Part shown: positions 31,497 to 40,619 of the stretch, in pieces
Layout of the letters: every line of letters begins with the position of its first letter
Position numbering within the stretch: the first letter of the stretch is position 1
Source of the DNA: Cervus elaphus
Lineage: Eukaryota; Chordata; Mammalia; Artiodactyla; Cervidae
DNA: 64,000 bases
Assembly (NCBI RefSeq): GCF_910594005.1
Contig: NC_057825.1
Location: 44,547,037-44,611,036, forward strand
Direction: 5' to 3'
The notes under the pieces: generated by a model
Databases searched by the model: none
What the model was told of the DNA's origin: nothing
The model's input: the letters and a program-made list of their open reading frames with translations, nothing else
Position numbers and translations under genes: made by a program

Positions 31497-32042
31497 CTCA
31501 TTTTCAGACAGAATCCCATTTGGAGAGGCATCAAGACCTTAGAGAAGGGAGGTGTGTGCAGCATGTCGAGGCAGACAGAGCCCGGTGTAGCCCGGCAGGG
31601 TGACCTGTGGGCACTGAGGGGCAGCACAGCGGTGGAGGGAGGCCCAGTCCTGAGGGACCCTGCGCCCCCAGAGAAACCAAGAAGCACCCGCCCTTCATCT
31701 CATGCCGTGGGAAGTCCTCCAGAACTAGACACCCTGAGGAAAGAGGAGCAGACCCCATGTGGCTGAGATGAAGACCGAGACATTGATGGCATGGGAAACT
31801 GGAACTAGAAGTTCAGTTGTGTCGAGGAAAGCAGAGAAGCTTATGTTATTTCCTCACTTGAGTCTGTGGACTGAGGTTTGTATTCGTGACAAGGGGATTC
31901 CCGAGAGACTTCTGACAACACACCTCAGAGCTGAGGCATTTGAAGGCAGTGGCCTCTTTCTTCTCTGTGGAAGAACTGGATTGAGGAAATGAGGGGCCCT
32001 CAGAGGCTGCTCATGATTCTGGAAATCCTCCTTTCTCTTCTT

Positions 32043-32246
32043 TCTGTAGTGGCTCAGAGGGTAAAGAATCTGTCTGCAATGCAGGAGACTAGAGTTTGGT
32101 CCTTGGATCTGGAAGATCCCCTGGAGGAGGGCATGGCAACCCACTCCAGTATTCCTGCCTGGAAAATTCCATGGACAGAGGAGCCTGGTACGCTGCAGTC
32201 CATGGGTTCGCAAAGAGTTGGACACAACTGAGAGACTAACACTTTG
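32043..32246 (+). mobile_element. Bov-tA SINE, sense
   Basis: 'tgtagtggctcagagggtaaagaatctgtctgcaatgcagg' head, BovA body, and 'gactaacactttgatag' tail. The B box is mutated (AGTTTGGTCCT). No TSD found. Confidence 0.93.
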
Positions 32247-32649
32247 ATAGAAATATTTGTCTAACTTTCTGGACTTTGTCTTTTAAAAACCTTTGAGTGT
32301 ACCTCATAATTTACTAACAGATTTTGTTTTTCAATCGGAACTGGGGCACTTTGTTTACAGTAGAAAAATTTTTACTATATTCATTTACTGTCATGTTTAG
32401 TCATTTTCTGGGTTTATATTTTATTTTTACATTTCTTTATCTCTTTTCCATTAAGTCTTTTGTTTACTTGTATCTTGCAAGTTAAGTATATGTGGTAAGT
32501 CAAATATTCTTTAGCAGTAATGGGCAATTAACTTAAAACAAACAATAAACATTTTCTTTTCTACCTTTGGTCCTAACAATAATCAGAACTTTAATTCTTT
32601 TCTATGAGAAAAAAAAATTTTTTTCTTTGCTTTTCATTGCCTACCGAAT

Positions 32650-32866
32650 GGGCTTCCCAGGTGGTACTAGTGGTAAAAGAACCTGCCTGCCAATGCAGGA
32701 GACATGGGTTCAACCCCTGGTTGGGGAAGATCCCCTAGAGAAGGGGATGGCAACCCACTCCAGTATTCTTGCCTAGAGAATCCCATGGACAGAGGAGCCT
32801 GGCAGGCTACAATCCATAGAGTCGCAGAGTTGGACACGACTGAAACAACTTAGCATGCACACATGA
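32650..32866 (+). mobile_element. Bov-tA SINE, sense, TSD
   Basis: Complete head and BovA body. TSD CTACCGAAT (32641-32649) and CTACCAAAT (32867-32875), 8 of 9 identical. Confidence 0.95.
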
Positions 32867-33109
32867 CTACCAAATAAAAGCAAAAAGTATTCAAAAGAAC
32901 GAAAAAGATCATCATAGTGGAAAAGACATGTTTGATAATAAAAAATTAAGAACACTGAGTATTTATGATCTTAAAATATAGCTATAAAATACAGAAAGGA
33001 AAATGGACATAAATATAAGAAACTTTCATTTTAGAAAAAAAATTACAGTAAGAGATTTTACTGTCCTATCCTCAGTGAGGCTTGAATTCAACTGCACAAT
33101 AAAAGAAAT

Positions 33110-33670
33110 GCAAATATGGCAGCTTAATCAAAGAGAGTACTTTTCCTAACTAAGGGGAAGTCTAGCAGGCCTCCAGAACCTGTAGAGTATGGAAATTATC
33201 ACGTGTTTGGGCTCCTCCTAACTTCAGGCTGTGTGGAATTCGTGACCTTGAAGAATAGCAGAACATGCCACCCTGACATATGCCAGAGATCCACCCCTAT
33301 CTCCCTATCCCCTCTTCAGCTTCTCTGCTTGTCTACTGTTGGACCTGCCTCACCATGCGAGTGACACAACATTTCTCCATCTCTCTAGCCTGTCCCACCA
33401 GCTCTTCTCTTAACTAGTCCCCTCTATTTCAGCAACATACTCCTAGGCTGTTTGAGTGGTGACATTCCCAGATGAGCCTGGAATCAGGATACCCTTGTGA
33501 ATACACCCTTGAATGTTCTTCAACTCTCACTTTAGCCCCTGAGCCTATCCCAGCCCTGAAGAAAAAAAAATCTCTTAGAGATATAATTAATAGATATCTT
33601 GTACTCTGTATAACTTCCAACTGCCCATGGCAATTGCCCATATGGTGTTATACATCACATGCTAAGCCAC
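33110..33670. other. Unassigned DNA
   Basis: No repeat or gene recognised. It separates a weak L1-like AT-rich stretch (32880-33110) from the L1-like region that follows. Confidence 0.3.
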
Positions 33671-34400
33671 AGACAGGATCTCTATTAGTTCAAAAAGAAC
33701 AGAAATGATACGTGCTATATTCTCAGGCCGAAAGAGGATGAAATATAAAGTAACAACCAAAACAAAACAAATAAAAATAAACCAAGTACTTGAAAACATA
33801 AAAATTCTTACTGAGTCAACAGTTGAATTGGAAAGGAAATCAAGAACACATAAGGAGTTTATTCAGAAAACAATGATGTTTAAAACATGCCACAGTAAAA
33901 TACAAAAAACAAGCAAAAAAAAAAATGCCACAGTAATCTCTGTGGAATGCAGTGAAAACAGTACTTTTAGGAAATTTTATGTTTTAAAATTTTCTTATTT
34001 TTGGTGGTTGGTAAAAGGGAACATTTCAGAAAGAATTCAACTACAATAGAGGGAAGAAGAGAGCCAGACTAAAGAGGAAGAAGAAAATATGACCATAAAA
34101 GCTGAAGGACATCATTTTGAAAGTGAAAAATAACTTCTCTAGATCAGTAAATGAAAACAAAAGCTCAGTATTTGAAAAGTAAAGGCATTTCAATAAAATA
34201 TGAATTGCGAAAGGAGATAATAACCAATATATAAAAATTTTAAATGAAAATAGAACACAAAAGCACATGCTAATAAAATTTGAACACATGAATGAAAAGT
34301 ACAATTTTTTTTATAATATATTAAAGTCCATATTTAACCTAGTAAATATTAAACCAATAACTTGGGGAGGGAGAAGGAAATTTAGAAAATTAGAAGGAAA
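33671..34400 (+). mobile_element. Probable old L1 ORF2-like, A-rich fragment
   Basis: Strongly A-rich with L1-like phrases ('gaaaggagataataaccaatatataaa', 'acataaggagtttattcagaaaac') but no long readable frame. Its right 160 bp are duplicated at 34718. Confidence 0.4.
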
Positions 34401-34401
34401 T

Positions 34402-34598
34402 TTAGCCATTTAATCACGTCCAACTCTTTTGTGATCCCATGGACTACGGAATTCTCCAGGCCAGAATACTGGAATGGGTAGCCATCCCCTTTTCCAGGGG
34501 ATCTTCCCAATCCAGGGATCGAACTTAACCCAGGGATTGAACCCAGGTCTCCCACATTACAGGCAGATTCTTTACCAGCTGAGCCACCAGGAAAGCCC
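34402..34598 (-). mobile_element. Bov-tA SINE, antisense, between duplicated segments
   Basis: Complete on the minus strand, with an extra ~17-bp internal duplication around the B box (CCAGGGATCGAAC... CCAGGGATTGAAC, 34514-34548). Confidence 0.92.
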
Positions 34599-34716
34599 AA
34601 GAATACTGGAGTGGGTAGCCTATCCCTTCTCCAAGGGCTCTTTCCAATCCAGGAATCAAACCAGGGTCTCCTGCTTTGCAGGCAGATTCTTTACCAGCTG
34701 AGCTACTAGGGAAGCC
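34599..34716 (-). mobile_element. Partial Bov-tA (5' half only), antisense
   Basis: Begins at 'aagaatactggagtgggtagcc' and runs to the tRNA head 'ctgagctactagggaagcccc'; the BovA 3' half is missing. A SINE lacking its 3' end is not expected from normal 5' truncation, so this copy probably arose by duplication or deletion. Confidence 0.9.
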
Positions 34717-34899
34717 CCAAATATATAAAAATTTTAAATTAATATAGAACACAAAACATATGCTAATAACATTTGAACATGAAAGAAAAGTACAATTTTT
34801 TTTTACAATATTAAAGTCCATGTTTAACCTAGTAAATATTAAACTAATAACTTGGGAAGGGGGAAGGAAATTTGAAAGTTACTCAAATGGAAGTATATA

Positions 34900-34909
34900 G
34901 GTGTGTGTG

Positions 34910-34942
<33 letters not shown>

Positions 34943-34953
34943 GTGTGTGTATA
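34900..34953. repeat. Self-complementary dinucleotide tract (GT)n(AT)n(AC)n(GT)n
   Basis: GTGTGTGTGTATATATATACACACAC... is a perfect palindrome over about 28 bp, followed by more AC and then GTGTGTGT. Both Z-DNA-prone and hairpin-forming. Confidence 0.95.
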
Positions 34954-35514
34954 GCAATGGTGTTCTGTTGCTGCATAACAAATTACCACAAATTCAGTGA
35001 CTTAAAATAACACATATTTATTATCTTACAGTTTCTCTGGCTCAGGAGTTCAGGTGCAGCTTAGTTGGGTTCCTGGCTCAGAGTTTCATAGGTGGTAATC
35101 AAAGCATTCACACCTGGTGACTTGACTAGGGGAAAATCTAGGGGTTCCAAGCTCACTGATTGTTGGCAGAATTCATTTCCCTGTGGCTGTGTGCCTAAGG
35201 CCCCAGCTTCTTACTAACTGTTGGCTATCTTCAGGTCCTAAGGCCACCTATGGCTCCTTGCCACGTGGCCTCTCCATTGGCTATTTGCAACATGGCAGTT
35301 TGCTCCTTCAAGGCCAATCAGAGAATCTCTCCAGTCAATCTGTCTATCTATCTATATCGATATCTATCATATGTAACTAAGGAGAAACATCTCATCACCT
35401 TTGCCATCGTACACTATTGATAGTTAGAAGCAAGTCACAGGTTCCACTTGCATCTAACAGGAGGGGATTGATTATACAAGAGTGTTATTTATTGGAGGTC
35501 ACCTTAGGGTGTGT
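34954..35514 (-). mobile_element. Old LTR-like repeat, antisense (family A of this window)
   Basis: 'gttctgttgctgcataacaaattaccacaaattcagtgacttaaaataacacatatttattatcttacagtttctctgg', then 'gtgcagcttagttgggttcctggctcag' and 'attgatagttagaagcaagtcac'. Same family as 46385 and 60265. Probably ERVL/MaLR-type; exact name uncertain. Confidence 0.55.
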
Positions 35515-35527
35515 CCACCATAGTATG

Positions 35528-35737
35528 TGAGTGTGTGTGTGCACGTGTCCTCAGTTGTGTCTGACTCTCTGTGACCCCAAGGACGGTAGCCTGCCAGGCT
35601 CCTCTGTCCATAAAATTTTCCAGGCAGAAATGCTGGATTGGGTTGCCATTTCCTACTCCAAGAGACCTTCCTGGGATTGAACTCATATCTCCTGCATTGG
35701 CAGTGGATTCTTCACCAATGTGCCACCTGGGAAGACC
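35528..35737 (-). mobile_element. Bov-tA SINE, antisense, (CA)n tail
   Basis: (GT)n then CCTCAGTTGTGTCTGACTC on the plus strand, ending at the tRNA head. Imperfect TSD CCACCATAGTATG (35515-35527) and CCACCACAAAATG (35738-35750). Confidence 0.93.
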
Positions 35738-35901
35738 CCACCACAAAATGGGTGAATGCTAAATCCTCCCAAACTTTCCAAGACTAATTACCTACTTTGA
35801 AAAATGGAAATCGAGTTCTAGCCCTTTAAGGCAGGACTAACTCTTCAAAAGAGACACGAGCTGCAGGCAATATATTAATACTAAGCCTTTGAGAACACAG
35901 C

Positions 35902-36179
35902 ATTACTGGTTGGGGCATAGACTTGGATTACTGTGATATTGAATGGTTTGCCTTGGAAATGAACAGAGATCATTCTGTTGTTTTTGAGATTGCATCCAAG
36001 TACTGCATTTCAGACTCTTGTTTACTATGATGACTACTCCATTTCTTCTAAGGGATTCTTGCCCACAATAGTAGATATAATAGTCATCTGAGTTAAATTC
36101 ACCCATTCCAGTCCATTTTAGTTCGCTGATGCCTAAAATGTTGACATTCACTCTTGCCATCTCCTGTTTGACCACTTCC
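35902..36179 (-). pseudogene. BovB endonuclease segment, inverted 5' part of one insertion
   Basis: On the minus strand this reads the N-terminal APE-type endonuclease of BovB: 'EVVKQEMARVNVNILGISEL', then 'KWTGMGEFNSDDYYIYYCGQ' and 'ESLRRNGVVIIVNK', before the frame is lost. It is inverted relative to the RT part that starts at 36180. The left flank carries TSD TGAGAACACAGC (35890-35901), which overlaps BovB sequence by a few bases. Confidence 0.93.
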
Positions 36180-37012
36180 ATGAGAAATGCTGGACTGGAT
36201 GAAGCACAAGCTGGAATCAAGATTTCTAGGAAAAATATCAATAACCTCAGATATGCAGAAGACACCACCCTTAAGGCAGAAAGTGAAAAAGAACTAAAGA
36301 ACCTCTTGATGAAAGTGAAAGAGGAGAGTGAAAAAGCTGGCTTAAAACTCAACATTCAGAAAACTAAGGTCATGGCATCTGGTCCCATCACTTCATGGCA
36401 AATAGATGGGGAAACAATGGAAACAGTGACAGACTTTATTTTGGGGGGCTCCAAAATCACTGCAGATGGTGACTGCAGTCATGAAATTAAAAGACGCTTA
36501 CTCCTTGGAAGGAAAGTTATGACTAACCTAGGCAGCATATTAAAAAGCAGAGGCATTACTTTGCAAACAAATGTCTGTCTAGTCAAAGCTATGGTTTTTC
36601 CAATAGTCACGTATGGATGTGAGAATTGGACTATAAAGAAAACTGAGCACCGAAGAACTGATACTTCTGAACTCTGGTGTTGGAGAAGACTCCTTGGACA
36701 GCAAGGAGATCCAACCAGTCCATCCTAAAGGAAATCAGTCCTGAATATTCATTGGAAGGACTGATGCTGAAGCTGAAACTCCAATCCTTTGGCCACCTGA
36801 TGCGAAGAATCATCTCATTGGAAAAGACCCTGATGCTGGGAAAGATTGAAGGCAGGAGGAGAAGGGGACGACAGAGGATGAGATGGTTGGATGACATCTC
36901 TGACTTGATGGACATGAATTTGAGTAAGCTCCGGGAGTTGGTGATGGACAGGCAAGCCTGATGTTGCAAAGAGTTGGACACAACTGAGCGACTGAACTGA
37001 AATGAACCGAAC
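36180..37012 (+). pseudogene. BovB RT C-terminal segment, 3' part of the twin-primed insertion
   Basis: Open frame 36129-36728 encodes 'RNAGLDEAQAGIKISRKN', 'NLRYAEDTTLKAESEKELKN' and 'GGSKITADGDCSHEIKRRLL'. The catalytic YADD has become YAED (36252-36263). A short deletion near 'RRLLGQQGDP' shifts the frame; the C-terminal blocks continue at 36677-36961. The tail is ACTGAACTGAAATGAACCGAAC. The right TSD TGAGAACGCAGC is at 37013-37024. Confidence 0.94.
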
Positions 37013-37024
37013 TGAGAACGCAGC

Positions 37025-37955
37025 CTTGGGCTCTCATCCATATGTACTTTAATACTGAAACATCCCAGTCTACAGCTCAGTCTGTGACTCCAACCTCTGT
37101 CCTCCACTTCTCTCTGGGTTCAAACCCTATTGTACTGTCAACCCCTGGGTTCACTTTCTTGGCTTTATAAGCAGCTTTCCCTATGGAATCTTGTTCTCTC
37201 TGACTGTTATACTGTCCAGCTAAGGCCATATGCACAATGCTTTAGGAGTCTAATAACATTCTAGGTCATCACCTCTTGGTTTCCTCTCCTGTCCTATAAC
37301 CTCTCTTTTCCACTAAGTATTGCAAACTTTCTGATTCACATGCTAAAGGGCCTGTGATTGACATTATGAAGAGCTGTGGGCCACAGTTTACAAAGTCTTG
37401 CCTAGCAAAGGCCTTCTAGGGATGGACTGGAGTGAAATTGGAAAGCCCTGGGGCTGACTTTGTTAGTGATGACAAAGGTCAAATGTATTTCTTGGTCAGT
37501 CTTTATTAGGGTGTTCACAGGGGAGTCGATGAACAGACTTGGTCTTCACTTAAAGCAGCTCTGCTAGTCCACACCTTGTTTCTGAACCTTGAAAGTATGG
37601 CCTATTGCATAGTTTATCCCAAGATATAAAAACACACAAGGCTTGATCCTGAAATCTAATAAAGGTAATGTACAAAGAATACTATAGGCCATGTATTCAC
37701 AATGGAGTGACAGTTCAATGTAATCTGATGGAGCAATTTGATTCTCGAGGGGGCTAAAAAATCTTATTCATTTTTACATAGAAAGTGCAGGTATACAGAT
37801 AGTATATACATAGTATACAGTGCAGGTATACAGACAGCAGATACATAGTATATCTGTGGAATTAAAATTACATGGGGGTCAATTAAGAAAAAAATGTCAA
37901 AAATCCTTATTATGGGTATAATAATGAGGAAAACGGTAAGAAGCACTGCTTTAGG
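37025..37955. other. Unassigned DNA
   Basis: No gene or named repeat. Contains the 35-bp tandem duplication at 37785-37854. Confidence 0.3.
37785..37854 (+). repeat. Tandem duplication, two ~35-bp units
   Basis: Both copies begin GTGCAGGTATACAGA and share ATACATAGTATA; the units differ at a few positions. Confidence 0.9.
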
Positions 37956-38476
37956 TGTTGTGGAATCCGGTGTTGCAAAACACACCTCAGAGGACACTCA
38001 AGACTGTGGAGTACAGTTTATTACACCAGCGGGTCCAAGGGGAATCAGTTCCCAACAAGGACCCTGATGTTTCTGAGAGGCCCAGTTTTATACCCCCTGC
38101 TATGTGACTGGTTACATGTTAGCAACCTCTTTCTTGTATATGATTGAGTTTTACAACAAGTAGGTGCTAGGAGAACAAGCAATTAAGGTTAAAGGTGGTG
38201 GGAGGGAGCAGCGGTGATGATTATACATCAAGGGGGATGTCTCCATGGTTAATCTAACAGGGCCAGCCTGACCTCAACTGTAATCTCCGTTTGTCATCTA
38301 TAGGGAGAGAAGTCTCCAGGAAAGTCTCCAGGAGAGAATAGCATTTATGTCTTCTCCACTAGCAATGGTTTCCTCACTCTTGGGCAGGGTTCAGGCCCAG
38401 TTCGCATCCTGTCTTTAAAATGGATGACAGGTGTCAAGATGGAATCTCTCCTGCTTTCCTCACACTGGCCCCAACA
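37956..38476 (-). mobile_element. Solo ERV LTR, antisense, 4-bp TSD TAGG
   Basis: A 521-bp element that on the minus strand starts TGTTGGGGCC and ends CCACAACA (TG...CA). TAGG flanks it on both sides (37952-37955 and 38477-38480). It has a TATAAAA box and an AATAAA signal about 65 bp apart. No retroviral internal sequence lies on either side, so it is a solo LTR, left by recombination between two LTRs. The 4-bp TSD suggests a class I (gammaretrovirus-like) origin. This is inference from the ends; the family is not named. Confidence 0.9.
38017..38092 (-). promoter_or_regulatory. LTR promoter and poly(A) signals
   Basis: On the minus strand TATAAAA lies at 38092-38086 and AATAAA at 38022-38017. 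Both are intact in sequence, so the LTR could in principle still start or end transcripts leftward. Confidence 0.7.
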
Positions 38477-38489
38477 TAGGGAATCTTCA

Positions 38490-39495
38490 CCTGATCAAAG
38501 CCACCCACAAATCTCACATTAAAATAGACATAGATTTCACTAATATTTATTTATGGCCAAAGAGGCTTTATCCCAAGAATGACTGAAGTGTTTGACACAA
38601 AGGCAACTGTTATTAATAATTACAATAAAATATCACACAATTCACTGGATTAAATAATGAAAAATGTGATGATTTCAACAGATGCTGAAACAGCATTTGA
38701 TAAAATTCAATAGTCACTTTTCACTTATAAAAAGAGGAATAGAAATGTATTACAATAACTTGATACAGAGTTACTTAAAACAAAGCTGGTTTTATCTTTA
38801 ATGTAAAGCAGACAATAAAAATAGAAGCAAAACAGGAAGCCCTATGAGTCCCACTTCCACCCCAGTCACCCAAAATGATCATCTGGCCACTGCGGTAATA
38901 TGGAGGCTTCATGTGAATTAATGAAACAGTTTAGTAAAGTGGATGAATATAAGATACAGTGTATATTCAAAACACAATTCCTTTGAACTCATTAGAAATA
39001 TTAATTAAAAATGAGATCCTATTCACAATAACAAAAAAGAAAATACCAAATTTAGAATTTCAGTCATATTCAGTATGATCTAATTCATGTTTTCAAAAAT
39101 CATGTAGGTTTCATGTGTTTATAAATGTATTTAAATGAATAATGGAGACGCCTGGAAGTCTGAAACCAGTGCTTTTCCCAAAAGAAGGGAAAAGGATGGA
39201 AAGAGTAAGGAAGGGCTTGTCAGCATCTGCTGAATTTCTTCTAATGATAATGTATTAACACAGAATTTTTATAATTTTTAAAACTTTACAGAACAGAATT
39301 CATGACCCCATTTTGTCAAATTACAGATACATTTGTGTATACTTAGAAAATCTCTCAAAAGATGATCACTCAAACTTAAGAGTAGTTACATAGAGATGGT
39401 GGGGTTTTCAATGATTTTCATTGTGATTTTTCTTTTCAATATTGTTTGATGTTTTACCATGAGCATATGCTATTTTTATAATAAAAAGTCACAGA
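38490..39495 (+). mobile_element. Old L1 ORF2/3' UTR fragment, sense
   Basis: 'ggctttatcccaagaatgactgaagtg', 'atgaaaaatgtgatgatttcaacagatgctgaaacagcatttgataaaattcaa' (RT region) and 'tgaattaatgaaacagtttagtaaagtggatgaat', ending with 'tttgatgttttaccatgagcatatgctatttttataat', a 3' UTR end. No open frame remains. Confidence 0.65.
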
Positions 39496-39499
39496 GATA

Positions 39500-40410
39500 T
39501 CTTCATTTTGAAAAGAAACCAACAGAATCTAAGGAGTGCTATTCATGACAAACAAGGACACTTTTAAGACTAAGGAAGCAGAAGAATATAAACTAATGGA
39601 AAAATAGATGATGTTCCTATTTATAATTTATAGCACACTCACATATAAATATAATACAGATAAATCTTCTCAAGCTATAAATAGGCTATATAATCAATTA
39701 GCCTTTCAAAACAAGAAACTTCCTGTTAAAATATTTATCCTACTCTCCTTTTATGAAACCCAATGAACAAAGCAAAAGAAATGAAAAATAGAGGGAGACT
39801 TCCATTTTCAAAGAGAGAGGGAAGGGCCAAACCTGTCAATGAGAAGCTGTTAAGTAAACCTGTTGATTACTGAGGGATCAGAATCAGAACAGGGAAGAGA
39901 GATGCCAGGTACCTCCTTAGATCCACGGTAGGACCCAGATCTTCTCAAAGAACCATGATGGAAAGTTGGCTGATGACATCTTTATTGCATTTATGAGTTA
40001 TGGTAGCACAGGCTGCCTGTAGAGATTGGAGAATGCCCCACAGAGAGTGGGACCTATACTGAAGAGGCTCAGAAGAGGCAGGGCTGCAGGAGCCACCTGC
40101 TGACCTCACGTGCAGAGGGGGAGACATGTGGCAACAACGCACGGGATGAAGTAAGGGGTAGAGGAAAGAGAGGCAGGGCCCACCAGACTGCATTACAGGA
40201 ATTTTATGAGTCTAACACGGGTTTCCAGAATACTAAAAGCTAAGAGGAGATGGTCCCCAAGGGAAAGGAAATAACTGAAAGGGTGTTTGAAACAATAAGA
40301 ACTGTTGAAGTTGAAAGACTTTAATTCCCTCACCAGCTTCTCTACTTGTCATACTGTTATTTAACCAGTAGCAGACCTTATTCAATGACAAGTAATAATC
40401 AAAAAGAAAC
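39500..40410. other. Unassigned, partly AT-rich DNA
   Basis: No secure repeat name or gene. Some A-rich stretches may be L1-derived. Confidence 0.3.
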
Positions 40411-40411
40411 C

Positions 40412-40617
40412 ACCATAGGGACTTCTCTGGCAGTCCAGTGGTTAAGATTTTGAGCTTCCAATGCAGGGGGCATGGGTTCAATCCCTGATGAGGGAGTTAA
40501 GATCCTGTGTGTCTCATGATCAAAAAAACCAAAAACATAAAACAAAGCAATATCGTAACAAATTCAATAAAGGCTTAAAAAAATGATCCATACCAGGAAA
40601 AAAAAATACCTACTTAA
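40412..40617 (+). mobile_element. CHR-type tRNA-derived SINE with long 3' body
   Basis: Core from about 40419: GGGACTTCTCTGGCAGTCC, B-box GGTTCAATCCC, then the body 'aaagcaatatcgtaacaaattcaataaaggctt...atgatcc'. AAAAAGAAACC occurs at 40401-40411 and 40618-40628 and is the likely TSD. Confidence 0.85.
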
Positions 40618-40619
40618 AA

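Larger units (their letters stand above)
34231..34876 (+). repeat. Local direct duplication of a ~160-bp AT-rich segment, SINEs between copies
   Basis: 34231-34392 and 34718-34876 are direct copies (about 90% identical by eye): both carry 'tataaaaattttaaat', 'agaacacaaaa', 'aagtacaatttttttt', 'aacctagtaaatattaaac' and 'taataacttggg'. Between them sit one complete and one partial Bov-tA. Confidence 0.9.
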
